64,000 nt of DNA from Palsa-1400 sp036501625. GTDB lineage: Bacteria; Verrucomicrobiota; Verrucomicrobiia; Limisphaerales; Palsa-1400. The position numbers and the translations under genes are program-made. The DNA lies in assembly GCA_036501625.1 (NCBI GenBank), contig DASXZY010000088.1:62001-126000 (forward strand), given 5' to 3'. Below the pieces are notes generated by a model that was not told where the DNA came from, did not search any database, and worked only from the letters and a program-made list of their open reading frames with translations. Below are positions 17,414-26,995 of this stretch, in pieces (the first letter of the stretch is position 1; every line of letters begins with the position of its first letter).

Positions 17414-20400
17414 CTCGGCGGACTCGGAGCGGCTGGCGGTTGCGAATTCATCGATTTTTTTAACGTGTGGAACGGGCGCAGAATCTCCGTCAGAACCTTC
17501 GGGATATAGAGCGGCTCGGCCACGGGTTTTTTCAGCGTTCCGGTGACGCGGTATTCAAAAAGTTTGTCAAGAGGAATGAGCATCCAGCTAAAAAAATGGC
17601 CGAAGAGCGGCGTGTCGCGCAACAGCTTGGCTTCGACGTGCGCGTTCAGGCGCGCCTCGGTGTCGAGCGTCCCGCGGTAGAGCAGCCGGAACCCGGACGA
17701 GCGGATTTCCAGATCGTCCGTAAACAAAACCCCGTTGGTAATCATAAAGGAGGCGCGGGCGTCGCGCGCGCGGCTGTTGCCGGACCCTGGCGCGATGGCG
17801 TTGAGCACAGGCGAAAATACGCCGAAAAGTTTGATGTCCCACAATAAACCGTCATGAAGATGCAGCCAGCCGTGCCCGAAAAAATTGGTTTCCCGCGTGT
17901 CAAACGGCGCGTTCAAAACCAGGTGGCCGTCAAGCGAACCTTCGAGCTTGCTGTGGGCATCCCAGTCATGCGCCAGGCTGGCCAGGTTCAGGTCCTTGAG
18001 ATTGAAATCGCTGTCGCATTGGGTGTCTCCGTGCGGGTTCCATTTGAAGCCAATCCAGCCTTGAAGATTGCCGTTCTTGTAGAGGCCCGCCGCCACGTTC
18101 GTCACGTTCACTGTGCGGATGTGATAATCGACCGTGCCTTGGATTGAGTCCGCGTGGATGTGGTCCCAATGAAAATGATCGCCTTTGACGGCGAAGTGCA
18201 TGTCGGTGCCGTCGTCGTCGCCCGGGCGAAAGGAGCCGGAGGCCTGCACATGCGGCGGGGTGTCGAAATGGACCGCGCTGAGGAATGACGGGGCGATTTT
18301 GCCCAGGGCGCGCCGGACCGGCTCCGGGTCAATGGCGCTGGTGGCGTTGCTCATGGAAATGACGCCGGAGGCGAAGTCGATCCCCGCCACCGGCACCGAA
18401 ACTTGCCCCGAAGGATGCACCAACTTCAAATCGGTGACGCGCAGAAACCGGTTGGTGTAATCCAGTTGCGCCTTCAATTGCTCGACATTTTCGCCGCGCA
18501 CGGCGAACCGGCCGGTCGAAAGCGCGGCGGCGATGCCGGTCGTTTCCGGCGTCAGCCAATTGCCCCAGGCGTCGCCCTTCAATTCCGGCTTGTCCGCGAA
18601 ATCCCATTCCCGCATGACGCGTTTTTGGGCCGGCGTCAGCAGCGGCATGGCCAGGGCCGGGTCCAATTTGCTGTCAAAGCGAAAATGATAGTCATGCGCA
18701 ATCTCGCTCCAGGTGTAATCCAAGTCCAGCCAACTGCCATTGACATTGAGGCGGAGGCCGGAGACGTTCCAAACCCGGTTCGTGTAATTGAAGCGCGCCT
18801 CGGCCGAATTGACGGCGATGCCGCGGAAGGCGCCCTCTTGGACGGCAAACTGTCCCGCCAATTGGAGGCTGTCGCGGGACTCAGCCGGCCATGCCCCGGC
18901 TTGGTTCGTCCAAGGCGGAAGCACGAAGCGCAATCCGGCGCTGAGGCTGGGCGGCGTCTTCCAATCGTAGAGCGTAATCCATCGCTGGGCGTTCTTGGTC
19001 AGCAGCGGCGAGATTTGATGCGGATCGAAATCGGCCGCGGCATGGACGCGGGCTTCGCGAGTGGCGACGTCGAGCGTGCCTCCGGCATCGAGGCGGCCGC
19101 GATACATGAACGCTTCCAGCGAATCAATGTTCAATTGGGGCGGGCGCCAGCTTCCTTTGAAATCGACGCGGTCCAATTTTAATCTGGATGTTGTGATGTT
19201 GGTGGCCGCGGCTTGCCAATCCAGATTGAAGGGCTTGGCTTGGTTCCACGCGCCCCAGGCCGGATCGGCGGCGGAAGAATCTGCTCGCCGCGTTTGCAGG
19301 ACCAGCGACGCCGAATCGGCCGATCCCCAGCCGGACTGGGTTTTGGCGAGGCGCAGCGTGCCGTGAAAATCGTCCGGCACAAAGCCCGGCGACCGCAAGG
19401 CGGTCACGCCATCCCATTGCAAGCGGGCCGCGCGCACCCAGTTGCTGCCGGCGGAGGAATTCCAGGCTGTGTTCATCTCCTGGCTGTCAATATGAGCTGA
19501 CACGGAATAGTTCGTCCCGGCCTGGCGGGAAAGATTGACGGAGGCCGCCAAGGCGCGGCTGCCGCCCCAAGGAGTGACGGCATCGCGGGCGTTCAGGCGA
19601 GCCTGCAAAAACGGCTCGCTGCCGAAATCGAACAAATGGGCGCAAGCCGCGCGCAGCCGGAGCGGGCCTGCGTGGCCCCAAGGCGATTGCGCGCCATCGG
19701 CGCTGAATTCCAGGTCGGCCCGCAGCGTGTTGCTGTCGCGGCCTTCGCCGTAGAAATTGATGTTCAATTGGGGCGCGCCCGGAAAACGAAATTTTTGGAA
19801 AATGTCCCAGGCCGTGAGGCGGGCAGGCGGGGGATGGGCCGGCTTGACAGCGGACGCGGCAGCGGCAGCGGCAGCGGAGGCGCTGGAGCGCAATGGGATT
19901 TTCCAATTTCGCGCGGCCATGAAGTCCCGAATTTCGCCATTGATGTGGATGTTGATGCCGCGAAACCACGCGCGGCAATCCTTCATCAAAGCCGCATTGT
20001 TGGTGTCAAGAATGACCCGCAAACTTACGTCCCTGAGCGACAGCGGCTCCTGGTTGGTTGGCGCGACAGGCAAGGTCAGAGTAGCTCGCTGGACGTCAAA
20101 CGAATCAATTCGCAAGCGGAAGCGCAGGCAAGCTTTGGCATTGAGGTTAAGCTCGGTCCATTCCGCCGTGAGGCGCGGGCCGGCCGCCTGATTGGTTGGG
20201 CTGAAGGAAGCGTTCTCGATGACAATGGAAGGCCCCCAACCGATGCGCGCGCTGGCGAACTGCGCCTCAAAGCCGCGCTGCCTCAACGCGCCCAGGAGCG
20301 GGTTTTTCAGAAAATCCGGCATCCCGGCCAATTGCAAATACGCCGCGGCCGCGACCGCCAAAAGAATGACCAGGAGAATCGCCACGCGGCACCATTTGAA

Positions 20401-20448
20401 TACCTGAAAAAAACGGCGGACCCGTTTGCGTTGAAAAAAGGAACCCAT
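17407..20448 (-). CDS. AsmA-like envelope protein
   Basis: This 1,013-aa protein has a basic N-terminus and one transmembrane anchor (about 22-40, 'VAILLVILLAVAAAAYLQLA'), then a very long beta-rich periplasmic body. Near the C-terminus is an AsmA-like stretch ('LEGSLDGHLVLNAPFDTRE', then 'RLNAHVEAKLLRDTPLFGHF'). The layout is that of AsmA/TamB-type proteins, thought to bridge inner and outer membranes for lipid transport or to assist outer-membrane assembly. It is the last gene of the minus-strand ABC/GldG/DUF4340 series, 6 bases after the DUF4340 gene. An envelope role is inferred from the family. Confidence 0.75.
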   Translation of the reverse strand: MGSFFQRKRVRRFFQVFKWCRVAILLVILLAVAAAAYLQLAGMPDFLKNPLLGALRQRGFEAQFASARIGWGPSIVIENASFSPTNQAAGPRLTAEWTELNLNAKACLRFRLRIDSFDVQRATLTLPVAPTNQEPLSLRDVSLRVILDTNNAALMKDCRAWFRGINIHINGEIRDFMAARNWKIPLRSSASAAAAAAASAVKPAHPPPARLTAWDIFQKFRFPGAPQLNINFYGEGRDSNTLRADLEFSADGAQSPWGHAGPLRLRAACAHLFDFGSEPFLQARLNARDAVTPWGGSRALAASVNLSRQAGTNYSVSAHIDSQEMNTAWNSSAGSNWVRAARLQWDGVTALRSPGFVPDDFHGTLRLAKTQSGWGSADSASLVLQTRRADSSAADPAWGAWNQAKPFNLDWQAAATNITTSRLKLDRVDFKGSWRPPQLNIDSLEAFMYRGRLDAGGTLDVATREARVHAAADFDPHQISPLLTKNAQRWITLYDWKTPPSLSAGLRFVLPPWTNQAGAWPAESRDSLQLAGQFAVQEGAFRGIAVNSAEARFNYTNRVWNVSGLRLNVNGSWLDLDYTWSEIAHDYHFRFDSKLDPALAMPLLTPAQKRVMREWDFADKPELKGDAWGNWLTPETTGIAAALSTGRFAVRGENVEQLKAQLDYTNRFLRVTDLKLVHPSGQVSVPVAGIDFASGVISMSNATSAIDPEPVRRALGKIAPSFLSAVHFDTPPHVQASGSFRPGDDDGTDMHFAVKGDHFHWDHIHADSIQGTVDYHIRTVNVTNVAAGLYKNGNLQGWIGFKWNPHGDTQCDSDFNLKDLNLASLAHDWDAHSKLEGSLDGHLVLNAPFDTRETNFFGHGWLHLHDGLLWDIKLFGVFSPVLNAIAPGSGNSRARDARASFMITNGVLFTDDLEIRSSGFRLLYRGTLDTEARLNAHVEAKLLRDTPLFGHFFSWMLIPLDKLFEYRVTGTLKKPVAEPLYIPKVLTEILRPFHTLKKSMNSQPPAAPSPPSH

Positions 20449-20454
20449 GAATCA

Positions 20455-22293
20455 CTAGAAATCCTGCCGGGCGGTGTAGGGCGTCAAGTTAGGCTTGACG
20501 AGGTTTTCGTAATCATCGGCCGGAAACTCGAAGATCAAAAGCCGGCCATTCCGCGTGACGGCGGCGTAGGGATGAAAAAAGGGCGAGCGCGCCCCGAATT
20601 GGAGCCGGAAGATTTCGTTGGTTGGGCTATGTTTGACTTCAAATTCAAGCTGGAGATTGGTGGAGGAGAGGCCGAAGCGTTCCAGGTTTTGCCCGCCCAT
20701 GCCATCCCAATAAACGGCGCGCAGGCGCCCAATGCGCTTGACGCATTCCTCGGTGGCGAGCGAGTTGATGCCCATCTGGCTTGCAAAGCCCGGCGCGAAA
20801 GTCCAGCCGCCCTCCGGATCGCGCAGCAATTTAAGCGTGCCGCCGCCTTGATGGGCGGTCACGCTCACGACGTTGCTCGACGCGAAATTCCAGACTTGCC
20901 GGTCGCGCAATTGCCAGGAAATGCGCGGCAGCCGGCTGTAATCCTCCTCCGCAATCGTATTGACGCCATCTTCGCCCAGCCGGTGCTCGAAGACTTTGCC
21001 GGCCTGGTTGGTCCCGAATTCGATGCGGGCTTCCGTCCGCTCGCCAGCCTTCGGGCTGAAGCGGACGGCGTAACGCAAAGCAGGATTCGTCAGCCCGTAT
21101 TCAGAGTATTCGGTCACGACATTCTTGACGATCTCTGTCGGAACATTGGTCAAGCCAGCCAGCCAATATTCCATGAGGCCGGCATCGGCCGGGAATTGTT
21201 CCCCGCCGGCCTTGACGAGCCATTGCCCATTGGTCTGTTTTTCCACCGTAAAGTTATCATCGCCCTGAACGGCGATGGATTCAACGAGGCTGGGGGAAAG
21301 ACTCAGGAAATGCTGGTCCAGAAAATTGGTGTAGGGCGCCAGCCACGGCAGAAGCGGCTCGCGGGCGATGGCTACAACGCTGTTTGGATCCTTGAGCCGC
21401 GCGAAGACTAGCGCTGGAGCATTAGACGGGCCGCGGCCGGCCTGCAATTCAGCCACCACATTGGTGTGATCCAGAAAAGTGAGGGACAGCGCCGGATTCG
21501 TGTCCGAGGCTTGCAGGCCATAATCACCCAGGTCGGCATGCGGGTCGTCGGTGACGAAGTTGCTCACGGACAGAGTTTGCAATTGGTCCAGAAGCTCGTC
21601 GATCTTCGGCGTGTCGGCCCGCGCCACCAGCGAAAGTTTGCGCATGAACCAGAGGTGGTTGGTGCTGTCGCGCTCCAGGTCAAACTCGTTCCCGCCCGCG
21701 CGCACGCGCAATGTCTGGAAGGCAAGGCGGGCGGGGTCCAGCAGCGCGCGGTCGCGCCATTGGTCTTTGTCCACTGGGAGCCAGAAAACGAGTTTCGTGG
21801 GGATGACATAAATGGCATTGTTGCCGACGACTTGGACATGGACCTGGTCGCGGAACACCGTGAGATCGCCAATCTCCAGGCGGCGTTCCAGCCCGGAGCC
21901 TTGCAGCAAGATCGTAAAGTGCGGCTTGGTGAAACCGAAATCCTCCTGCGCGGTCGGGCGGTCGTTGAGGTCCTTGGCGTCGAGGCGGTCGGCCCATTCC
22001 AGCCCGGCCAGATTGGTCAGGAGGGCGGTGACGACTTCATTTTGCGCGGGATAAGAAATCGGTTTGACAAGTTTCCAGGGGCTGTTCGCGCCGCCCGCGC
22101 GCGCGGCCTGAATAATGGCGTGGCCCCACGGATGAATTTCAATATTGGTCACCAGAGCCGGATCGAGGCCGGGCAGAATCAAATGGCTGGCTTGGAGTTC
22201 ACGCTGCTTTCGCAACGGCCGCTCGACCACCGCGATGAAGGCGAGCATGGCCGCCGCCGCCGCCAGCAAAACCCATGTGGGCTTCCAATTCAT
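20455..22293 (-). CDS. DUF4340 domain-containing membrane-anchored protein
   Basis: This 612-aa protein has a single N-terminal transmembrane segment (about 6-24) after 'MNWKPTW', then 'LILPGLDPALVTNIEI' and 'SPWKLVKPISYPAQNEVVTALL', which match the DUF4340 pattern. The repetition of 'FTVEKQTNGQWLVKAGG...PADAGLMEYWLAGLTN' around residue 350 suggests two or three internal DUF4340-like units. The gene follows the GldG-like gene with a 10-base gap and precedes the AsmA-like gene. DUF4340 proteins commonly sit beside GldA/F/G-type ABC genes in many phyla, and that context is the main clue. The molecular role is unknown. Confidence 0.9.
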   Translation of the reverse strand: MNWKPTWVLLAAAAAMLAFIAVVERPLRKQRELQASHLILPGLDPALVTNIEIHPWGHAIIQAARAGGANSPWKLVKPISYPAQNEVVTALLTNLAGLEWADRLDAKDLNDRPTAQEDFGFTKPHFTILLQGSGLERRLEIGDLTVFRDQVHVQVVGNNAIYVIPTKLVFWLPVDKDQWRDRALLDPARLAFQTLRVRAGGNEFDLERDSTNHLWFMRKLSLVARADTPKIDELLDQLQTLSVSNFVTDDPHADLGDYGLQASDTNPALSLTFLDHTNVVAELQAGRGPSNAPALVFARLKDPNSVVAIAREPLLPWLAPYTNFLDQHFLSLSPSLVESIAVQGDDNFTVEKQTNGQWLVKAGGEQFPADAGLMEYWLAGLTNVPTEIVKNVVTEYSEYGLTNPALRYAVRFSPKAGERTEARIEFGTNQAGKVFEHRLGEDGVNTIAEEDYSRLPRISWQLRDRQVWNFASSNVVSVTAHQGGGTLKLLRDPEGGWTFAPGFASQMGINSLATEECVKRIGRLRAVYWDGMGGQNLERFGLSSTNLQLEFEVKHSPTNEIFRLQFGARSPFFHPYAAVTRNGRLLIFEFPADDYENLVKPNLTPYTARQDF

Positions 22294-22303
22294 TTCGGTC
22301 AGT

Positions 22304-23818
22304 TTAGCGCCGGCGCCGCAGCCAGACCAATCCGCCCAGGGCCAGGATGCCCGCGGGCAGGCCCGCCAGGAAGAGCCAGCGAACGGTGGCGCTTTGGGCC
22401 GAGGTCAAGTAGAGCCTGTATTCGTCAATGGGTTGGGGCACCAAGCCTTCGAGCACGAGCGCCGGGCGGTGGAGGAGCCAGCTCAAGGCCAAAAAGGCGA
22501 AATCATGGTTGGGCTGCCAGGAGCCCATGAATTGGTCGTCCAGAAAATCCGAATCTCCAGCCAGCACAATGCGCGTGCCTTCGCCGCGCGGCGTATCGAC
22601 GCCCTTGATGCTGCCCTGCTCAATGGCCGCCAAAAGCCCGAAAGCGCCTTTGCGATGATCCACCACGTCCACTCCGTTGGTCGATGTGGCGGCCAGAATC
22701 GTGACTTCTGGCGCGCCCGGAACGCTGTTGCTCCCGCTTGGGAGCAAGGGCCGCGTCCAGACCATCATGATGGGTGTCTGGTCTTTGGCCAGCGCGTCAA
22801 CAACCGGATGCGGCGGATTGAGTTGGGCCGTTAAAAAAACGCCGGAGGATTGCGGGACCCAGCGCGGGTCCGTTTCCATCACGCGGTTCGCTCCCAATTG
22901 CATGCCCCACTGCTTGAGCACTGGTTCCAGGCCGCACGGCTGGCCCAGCAAGGCCAGCAGGCGCCCGCCTTGTTTCAAGTAAACACCAATCTTATTGACT
23001 TCTTCGGGCAGAAATTCCCCCTGGCGCGGCCCCGCCACGATGAGCAATTGGCAATCGGGGGGCACGTCATTGGTGCCGCGCAGCGTCAGCATATCCCAAC
23101 TGCTGTCGATCTCCTTTGTTAAAATGGCGGCCAGTTTGGAATAACCCGTGTTGCCGAGGTCTTCGGATTTCCCGGAAGGGTCGCCCGGGCTGCGCTCGCC
23201 GTGGCCGTAAAGAAAGTAGGTCTTGAGGGCTTGCGGGTTGCTGACCGAGTAAATGGCGCTGGTGAAAAGCACCTCACCGAGAAAGGCATTGCGCCGCACG
23301 TACTTGCTGCGTCGTTCCATCAGATCGCGGAAGTCGTACTTGGCCATGCTGCCGGCATAGACCAGCTTTCGATGGCCGCTGGCTCTATCTTCGAAGAGCA
23401 CGAAATCCTTCTCTTGCGCTTCCGTCAATCCGATTTTGGCCAGCAGTTCTTTCGCTTTGACAGGGAACCGGGTGTAATCGAGCAGGCTGACGTGAATGTG
23501 CGCCGGATTGGCGTCCTGGTATTCGTTGAGCAGGCCGCTGGTCAAACCGTAAAGTTCCTCATTCTCGCCGCTATTGGCCTGGAAGAAAATGGTCACATCC
23601 ACTTCGTTGGTCAGGCTGCTGAGCAAGGCCTCCGTCTGGTGGGAAAGCTTGAAACCGGCCGCCGCCGACAATTGCAGGCGCCGGAAGTGGCCCATCGCCA
23701 GGTAATTGGCCATGACCAGCAATCCCAGCGCGGCCACTGCCATCACGGCCATGTTCAAGGCGCCCAGCCAGCGCTGGCCGCTGGAAAAGCTTGGTTTGGA
23801 AGCGGGGGGTTGGGCCAT
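22304..23818 (-). CDS. GldG-like ABC transporter auxiliary protein
   Basis: This 504-aa protein has an N-terminal transmembrane helix (about 22-44), a large extracytoplasmic domain of the ABC_transp_aux/GldG type ('LTNEVDVTIFFQ', 'YGHGERSPGDPSG', 'LLIVAGPRQGEFLPEEV', 'LAGDSDFLDDQFM'), and one C-terminal helix ending in a basic tail 'LVWLRRRR'. It is the third component of GldA-F-G-type systems. The start MAQPPAS leaves 1 base between this gene and the permease stop. A longer start would overlap the permease by 23 bases. True gliding is not implied, since such systems are widespread outside gliders. Confidence 0.88.
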   Translation of the reverse strand: MAQPPASKPSFSSGQRWLGALNMAVMAVAALGLLVMANYLAMGHFRRLQLSAAAGFKLSHQTEALLSSLTNEVDVTIFFQANSGENEELYGLTSGLLNEYQDANPAHIHVSLLDYTRFPVKAKELLAKIGLTEAQEKDFVLFEDRASGHRKLVYAGSMAKYDFRDLMERRSKYVRRNAFLGEVLFTSAIYSVSNPQALKTYFLYGHGERSPGDPSGKSEDLGNTGYSKLAAILTKEIDSSWDMLTLRGTNDVPPDCQLLIVAGPRQGEFLPEEVNKIGVYLKQGGRLLALLGQPCGLEPVLKQWGMQLGANRVMETDPRWVPQSSGVFLTAQLNPPHPVVDALAKDQTPIMMVWTRPLLPSGSNSVPGAPEVTILAATSTNGVDVVDHRKGAFGLLAAIEQGSIKGVDTPRGEGTRIVLAGDSDFLDDQFMGSWQPNHDFAFLALSWLLHRPALVLEGLVPQPIDEYRLYLTSAQSATVRWLFLAGLPAGILALGGLVWLRRRR

Positions 23819-23819
23819 T

Positions 23820-24569
23820 TTATCTCCAGCGCCGGCTTTCAATGATCCGGCAGGCCAGGAACAGGAAGAACAGGCTGGATGTCAAACAGAAAACAATGGA
23901 GCGTGTGTCCACCACCCCGCGGGAGAAGTCGTTGATCTGGCCAGTCACGCTGACGCAACTGAGAACCTGGCCCGCCCAGTTCCGCTGCGGATCCATCGGG
24001 CCGGCCATGTAACCCGTCAAGAAAAAGGCGAGGTTGATGGCGAAGCCGATCATGGCGGCGACGATCTGGCTGCGCGTCAGGGCCGATGCGAAACAACCCG
24101 CCGCCATGTAAAGGCAGCCAGTGAAAAAGATGCCCAGATACGTGCCGCCGAGAGTGCCGGCATCCAGCACGTGGGAGCCGCGCGCGAAGAACCGCAAGAC
24201 CAGCACGCACGCCAGCAGCGGCAGCCACATCAGCATGTAAAATACAATCGCCGCCGTAAATTTGGCCAGCACCACCTGCCATTCCGAAACCGGCGTGGTC
24301 ATCAGCGTTTCAAACGTGCCGGAGGATTTTTCCATGGCGAAGAGCCGCATCGTGATGACCGGCGCCGAAAAAAGCACGATGAACCAAAAGCATCCGCCCA
24401 TGAAAATCTGCGTCAGCGGCATGGGCGTCGGCTCTCCCTGGAGTTTTTCCAGCAAAGCGACAAAGCTCAAGCCCATCAGGAACATCGCCCCGGCAATGAC
24501 GACGTAACCAATCCAGGAGCAAAAGAAACTTCCCAGTTCGCGCCGGGCCAGTGTCAAGTAGGCCTGCAT
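23820..24569 (-). CDS. ABC-2 type permease (GldF-like)
   Basis: This 249-aa protein has six predicted transmembrane helices and short loops, including 'RRELGSFFCSWIGYVVIAG' at the start and 'FETLMTTPVSEWQVVLAKF' after the second helix, a pattern typical of ABC-2/GldF-type permeases. The start shares one base with the ATPase stop (TAATG arrangement), indicating tight translational coupling. Together with the ATPase, GldG-like and DUF4340 genes it should form one membrane complex. The transported substrate is not known. Confidence 0.9.
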   Translation of the reverse strand: MQAYLTLARRELGSFFCSWIGYVVIAGAMFLMGLSFVALLEKLQGEPTPMPLTQIFMGGCFWFIVLFSAPVITMRLFAMEKSSGTFETLMTTPVSEWQVVLAKFTAAIVFYMLMWLPLLACVLVLRFFARGSHVLDAGTLGGTYLGIFFTGCLYMAAGCFASALTRSQIVAAMIGFAINLAFFLTGYMAGPMDPQRNWAGQVLSCVSVTGQINDFSRGVVDTRSIVFCLTSSLFFLFLACRIIESRRWR

Positions 24570-25522
24570 TAGCGCGATTCCTCCTCGCTTTCCGGGCGGG
24601 TCAGGCGGATGTAAACCTCCTCCAGCGAATGACGCACGCGGGACAACTCTCGCAGCTTCCAGCCCCGCTCCACGACCAGCGCGAAAATCCTGGGTCCCAA
24701 ATCGTGCGGGCCGGAGAGAGCCAGATTGCAGCGATGATATTCGCCATCCGCTCCCGAAATGGAGTAATGCGCCAGTTCAGGCATTTGCTCCCAGCAGATT
24801 TTCAATTCGTCCAGCGGCGCGGCGATTTCGACGATGAGATGGCCGTTTTTGCCGACGCGCTTCTGCAAATTCTCCGGCGTGTCGCAGGCCAGAATCCGGC
24901 CTTCGCGCATGATGACCACCCGGTTGCAGGTCATCTCAATTTCCGAAAGGATGTGGCTGGAGACCAGCACCGTGTGGCGGCGGCCCAGTTCCTTGATTAA
25001 TTGCCGCACGCTGCGAATCTGGCTGGGGTCCAGGCCGATGGTCGGCTCGTCCAAAATAATCAACTCCGGCTCATGAACCAGGGCGTCGGCCAGGCCCACT
25101 CGCTGGCGGTACCCCTTGGATAGATGGCCGATGATTCTCTTGCTGACATCCTCCAAACTGCACTGCGTCAGGACCGCATCGACGCGTTCGCGCGAGGCTC
25201 CGCGGCTCAAGCCTTTGAGGCGGGCGCGGAACTTCAAGTATTCCCGCACCCGCATTTCCGGGTGCAACGGATTATTCTCCGGCATGTAACCTATGCGGCG
25301 CCGCACCTCGTCAGCTTGCGTAAAAACATCCATTCCCGCCACTTTGGCCGAGCCGGAACTAGCTGGAATGAAGCAGGCCAGGATCCGCATGGTCGTGCTT
25401 TTGCCCGCGCCATTGGGACCCAGCAAGCCTACAATCTCCCCGCGCTCGACCTGAAAGGAAATGTCCGCCACGGCGGTGTGGCCCGCGTAACTTTTTCTTA
25501 AATTGGAAACGTCAATCATCAT
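24569..25522 (-). CDS. ABC transporter ATP-binding protein (GldA-like)
   Basis: This 317-aa protein has Walker A 'GPNGAGKST' at about 36-44, the Q-loop in 'YMPENNPLHPEM', the signature 'LSKGYRQRVGLA', Walker B 'LIILDEP' and the switch His in 'VSSHI'. The C-terminal extension of about 90 residues ('HYSISGADGEYHRC...VRHSLEEVYIRL') is typical of the multidrug/GldA subfamily. The two Met codons at 25522 and 25519 are equally possible starts. The gene lies 13 bases downstream of the HtrA-like protease gene and overlaps the permease gene by one base. Confidence 0.95.
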   Translation of the reverse strand: MMIDVSNLRKSYAGHTAVADISFQVERGEIVGLLGPNGAGKSTTMRILACFIPASSGSAKVAGMDVFTQADEVRRRIGYMPENNPLHPEMRVREYLKFRARLKGLSRGASRERVDAVLTQCSLEDVSKRIIGHLSKGYRQRVGLADALVHEPELIILDEPTIGLDPSQIRSVRQLIKELGRRHTVLVSSHILSEIEMTCNRVVIMREGRILACDTPENLQKRVGKNGHLIVEIAAPLDELKICWEQMPELAHYSISGADGEYHRCNLALSGPHDLGPRIFALVVERGWKLRELSRVRHSLEEVYIRLTRPESEEESR

Positions 25523-25535
25523 TGGCCCGGCGCCT

Positions 25536-26903
25536 TCAACGGAATCTAAGGGCCGTTTCGCCTGCCCGATAGCCTAAAATTAAGTTGCCGCGGGTGCGCG
25601 GCACAAGCACCGAAAGCTCCGCCGTTCCGCCCTCAGCCAGCGAGGCCAGGGCCGCGTGGACATCCAGAAAATTGCCCACCCGCCGGTTTCCGATGGCTTC
25701 AAGCACGTCGTACTCCTTCAGTGAAGCCCGATCAGCCGGGCCTCCTTTGTCCACGTGCGAGATGACAAGGCCAACTTCTTCGCCACCCAAATTTTCCAGC
25801 CCCATTTGCCGCGCCAAACTGGGCGTCAATTCCTGCAAGTCCAAACCCATCCGGCGGTGGAACAACTCCGTGAACGCCTGGAGGCGCAAATCTATCCGGC
25901 GCGGTTCCCCGTCGCGGCGCACCGTCAAGTCGAAGTGCATGTCCTCTTGCGCGCGCAGAATGCGGGTCAAATCGATATAATCGCCCGCGGGATGGCCGTT
26001 GAGTTCCTCAATGACATCGCCGGTCTTGAGGCCCGCGTCCAGGGCGGGACTGTTCCGCTCAATATTCAGCACGGTCAATGGCTCATTGACGCTGATCTGC
26101 GCGCCAAACCAGCGCCCGGCGGTTTCGGCATTAAAGATTTCTCCCAGCGCGTGGCGGACTTCCTTGATGGGGATGGCAAAGCCGATGCCCTGGGCGCCTT
26201 CCAGGATGGCGTTGTTGATGCCGATCAAGTTGCCGCGCAAATCGACCAGCGGTCCGCCGCTGTTTCCGGGGTTGATCTGTGCGTCGGTTTGCAGCCAATT
26301 CTCCATTTGCAAATCCTGGTTTTCCTTGGGCGCGGCGCGGCGCTTGGAACTGAGGATGCCCTTGGTTACGGATTCGCCGAGGCCAAACGGATTGCCCAGC
26401 GCCAGCACGGTTTCACCGAGCAGCAGATCGTCGTCCTGGGCGAAGCTGATGGCCTTGAACTGCTCGCCCTTCTTATGAGGGATGATCTTGAGCATGGCGA
26501 CGTCAATCTGCGAAGTGCCGTACATCGGCTCCACGTCATAGACACCGCCGCCGGCCGCATCGGAGAGTTTGACCTGGATGCGGGTGGCGCGCTTGACCAC
26601 GTGGAGATTGGTCAGCAGGTAACCGTCCTTGGAAATGATAACGCCCGAACCGAGCGAACTTTCCACTTTGGGCCGTCCATAGAAACTGCGCCAAATCGCC
26701 TCGTAGGGATCGCTGGCCTGCACCACGCTCTCGGTCCGAATGTTGACCACGCATGGCATGACCTCCTCCGTCACTTTCACGATGGCATCGCGGCGCACGT
26801 CCGGCTCCGCCTGGGCGGCCGCAAGAAGGGACCAGGCCAGTGCGCTGGCGGCGATCCTTCCGGCCAACCGTCGATGAGAGGAAAATGCCCGCTGCATGTT
26901 CAT
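25536..26903 (-). CDS. S1C-family (DegP/HtrA-like) serine protease with two PDZ domains
   Basis: This is a 455-aa periplasmic protease or chaperone for misfolded envelope proteins. A signal peptide covers about 1-33 ('ALAWSLLAAAQA'). The catalytic triad is visible as His101 ('TNLHVV'), Asp134 ('SQIDVAML') and Ser215 ('NPGNSGGP'). Two PDZ domains follow, from about 260 and 360. The start MNMQRAF was chosen because it begins the signal peptide; an upstream Met at 26999 would add 32 residues with a second hydrophobic stretch and overlap the flavoprotein gene. It sits directly upstream of the ABC/GldG genes on the same strand and may be part of that unit. Confidence 0.9.
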   Translation of the reverse strand: MNMQRAFSSHRRLAGRIAASALAWSLLAAAQAEPDVRRDAIVKVTEEVMPCVVNIRTESVVQASDPYEAIWRSFYGRPKVESSLGSGVIISKDGYLLTNLHVVKRATRIQVKLSDAAGGGVYDVEPMYGTSQIDVAMLKIIPHKKGEQFKAISFAQDDDLLLGETVLALGNPFGLGESVTKGILSSKRRAAPKENQDLQMENWLQTDAQINPGNSGGPLVDLRGNLIGINNAILEGAQGIGFAIPIKEVRHALGEIFNAETAGRWFGAQISVNEPLTVLNIERNSPALDAGLKTGDVIEELNGHPAGDYIDLTRILRAQEDMHFDLTVRRDGEPRRIDLRLQAFTELFHRRMGLDLQELTPSLARQMGLENLGGEEVGLVISHVDKGGPADRASLKEYDVLEAIGNRRVGNFLDVHAALASLAEGGTAELSVLVPRTRGNLILGYRAGETALRFR

Positions 26904-26995
26904 AGTGACGACAGGGGGGATGGAAAATTGTTCAACAACTCCCTTGCCGCTCTTCATTTTGCCAGCAAGAAAGCTGAAAAGCAATAGGCGGCCGA

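Noticed and set aside
19636..21411. Open frame of about 590 codons on the plus strand
   Set aside because: It overlaps both the AsmA-like and DUF4340 genes in antisense, and the translated sequence shows no conserved motif.
25755..26987. Open frame of about 410 codons on the plus strand
   Set aside because: It is antisense to the HtrA-like protease, whose catalytic triad is clear.
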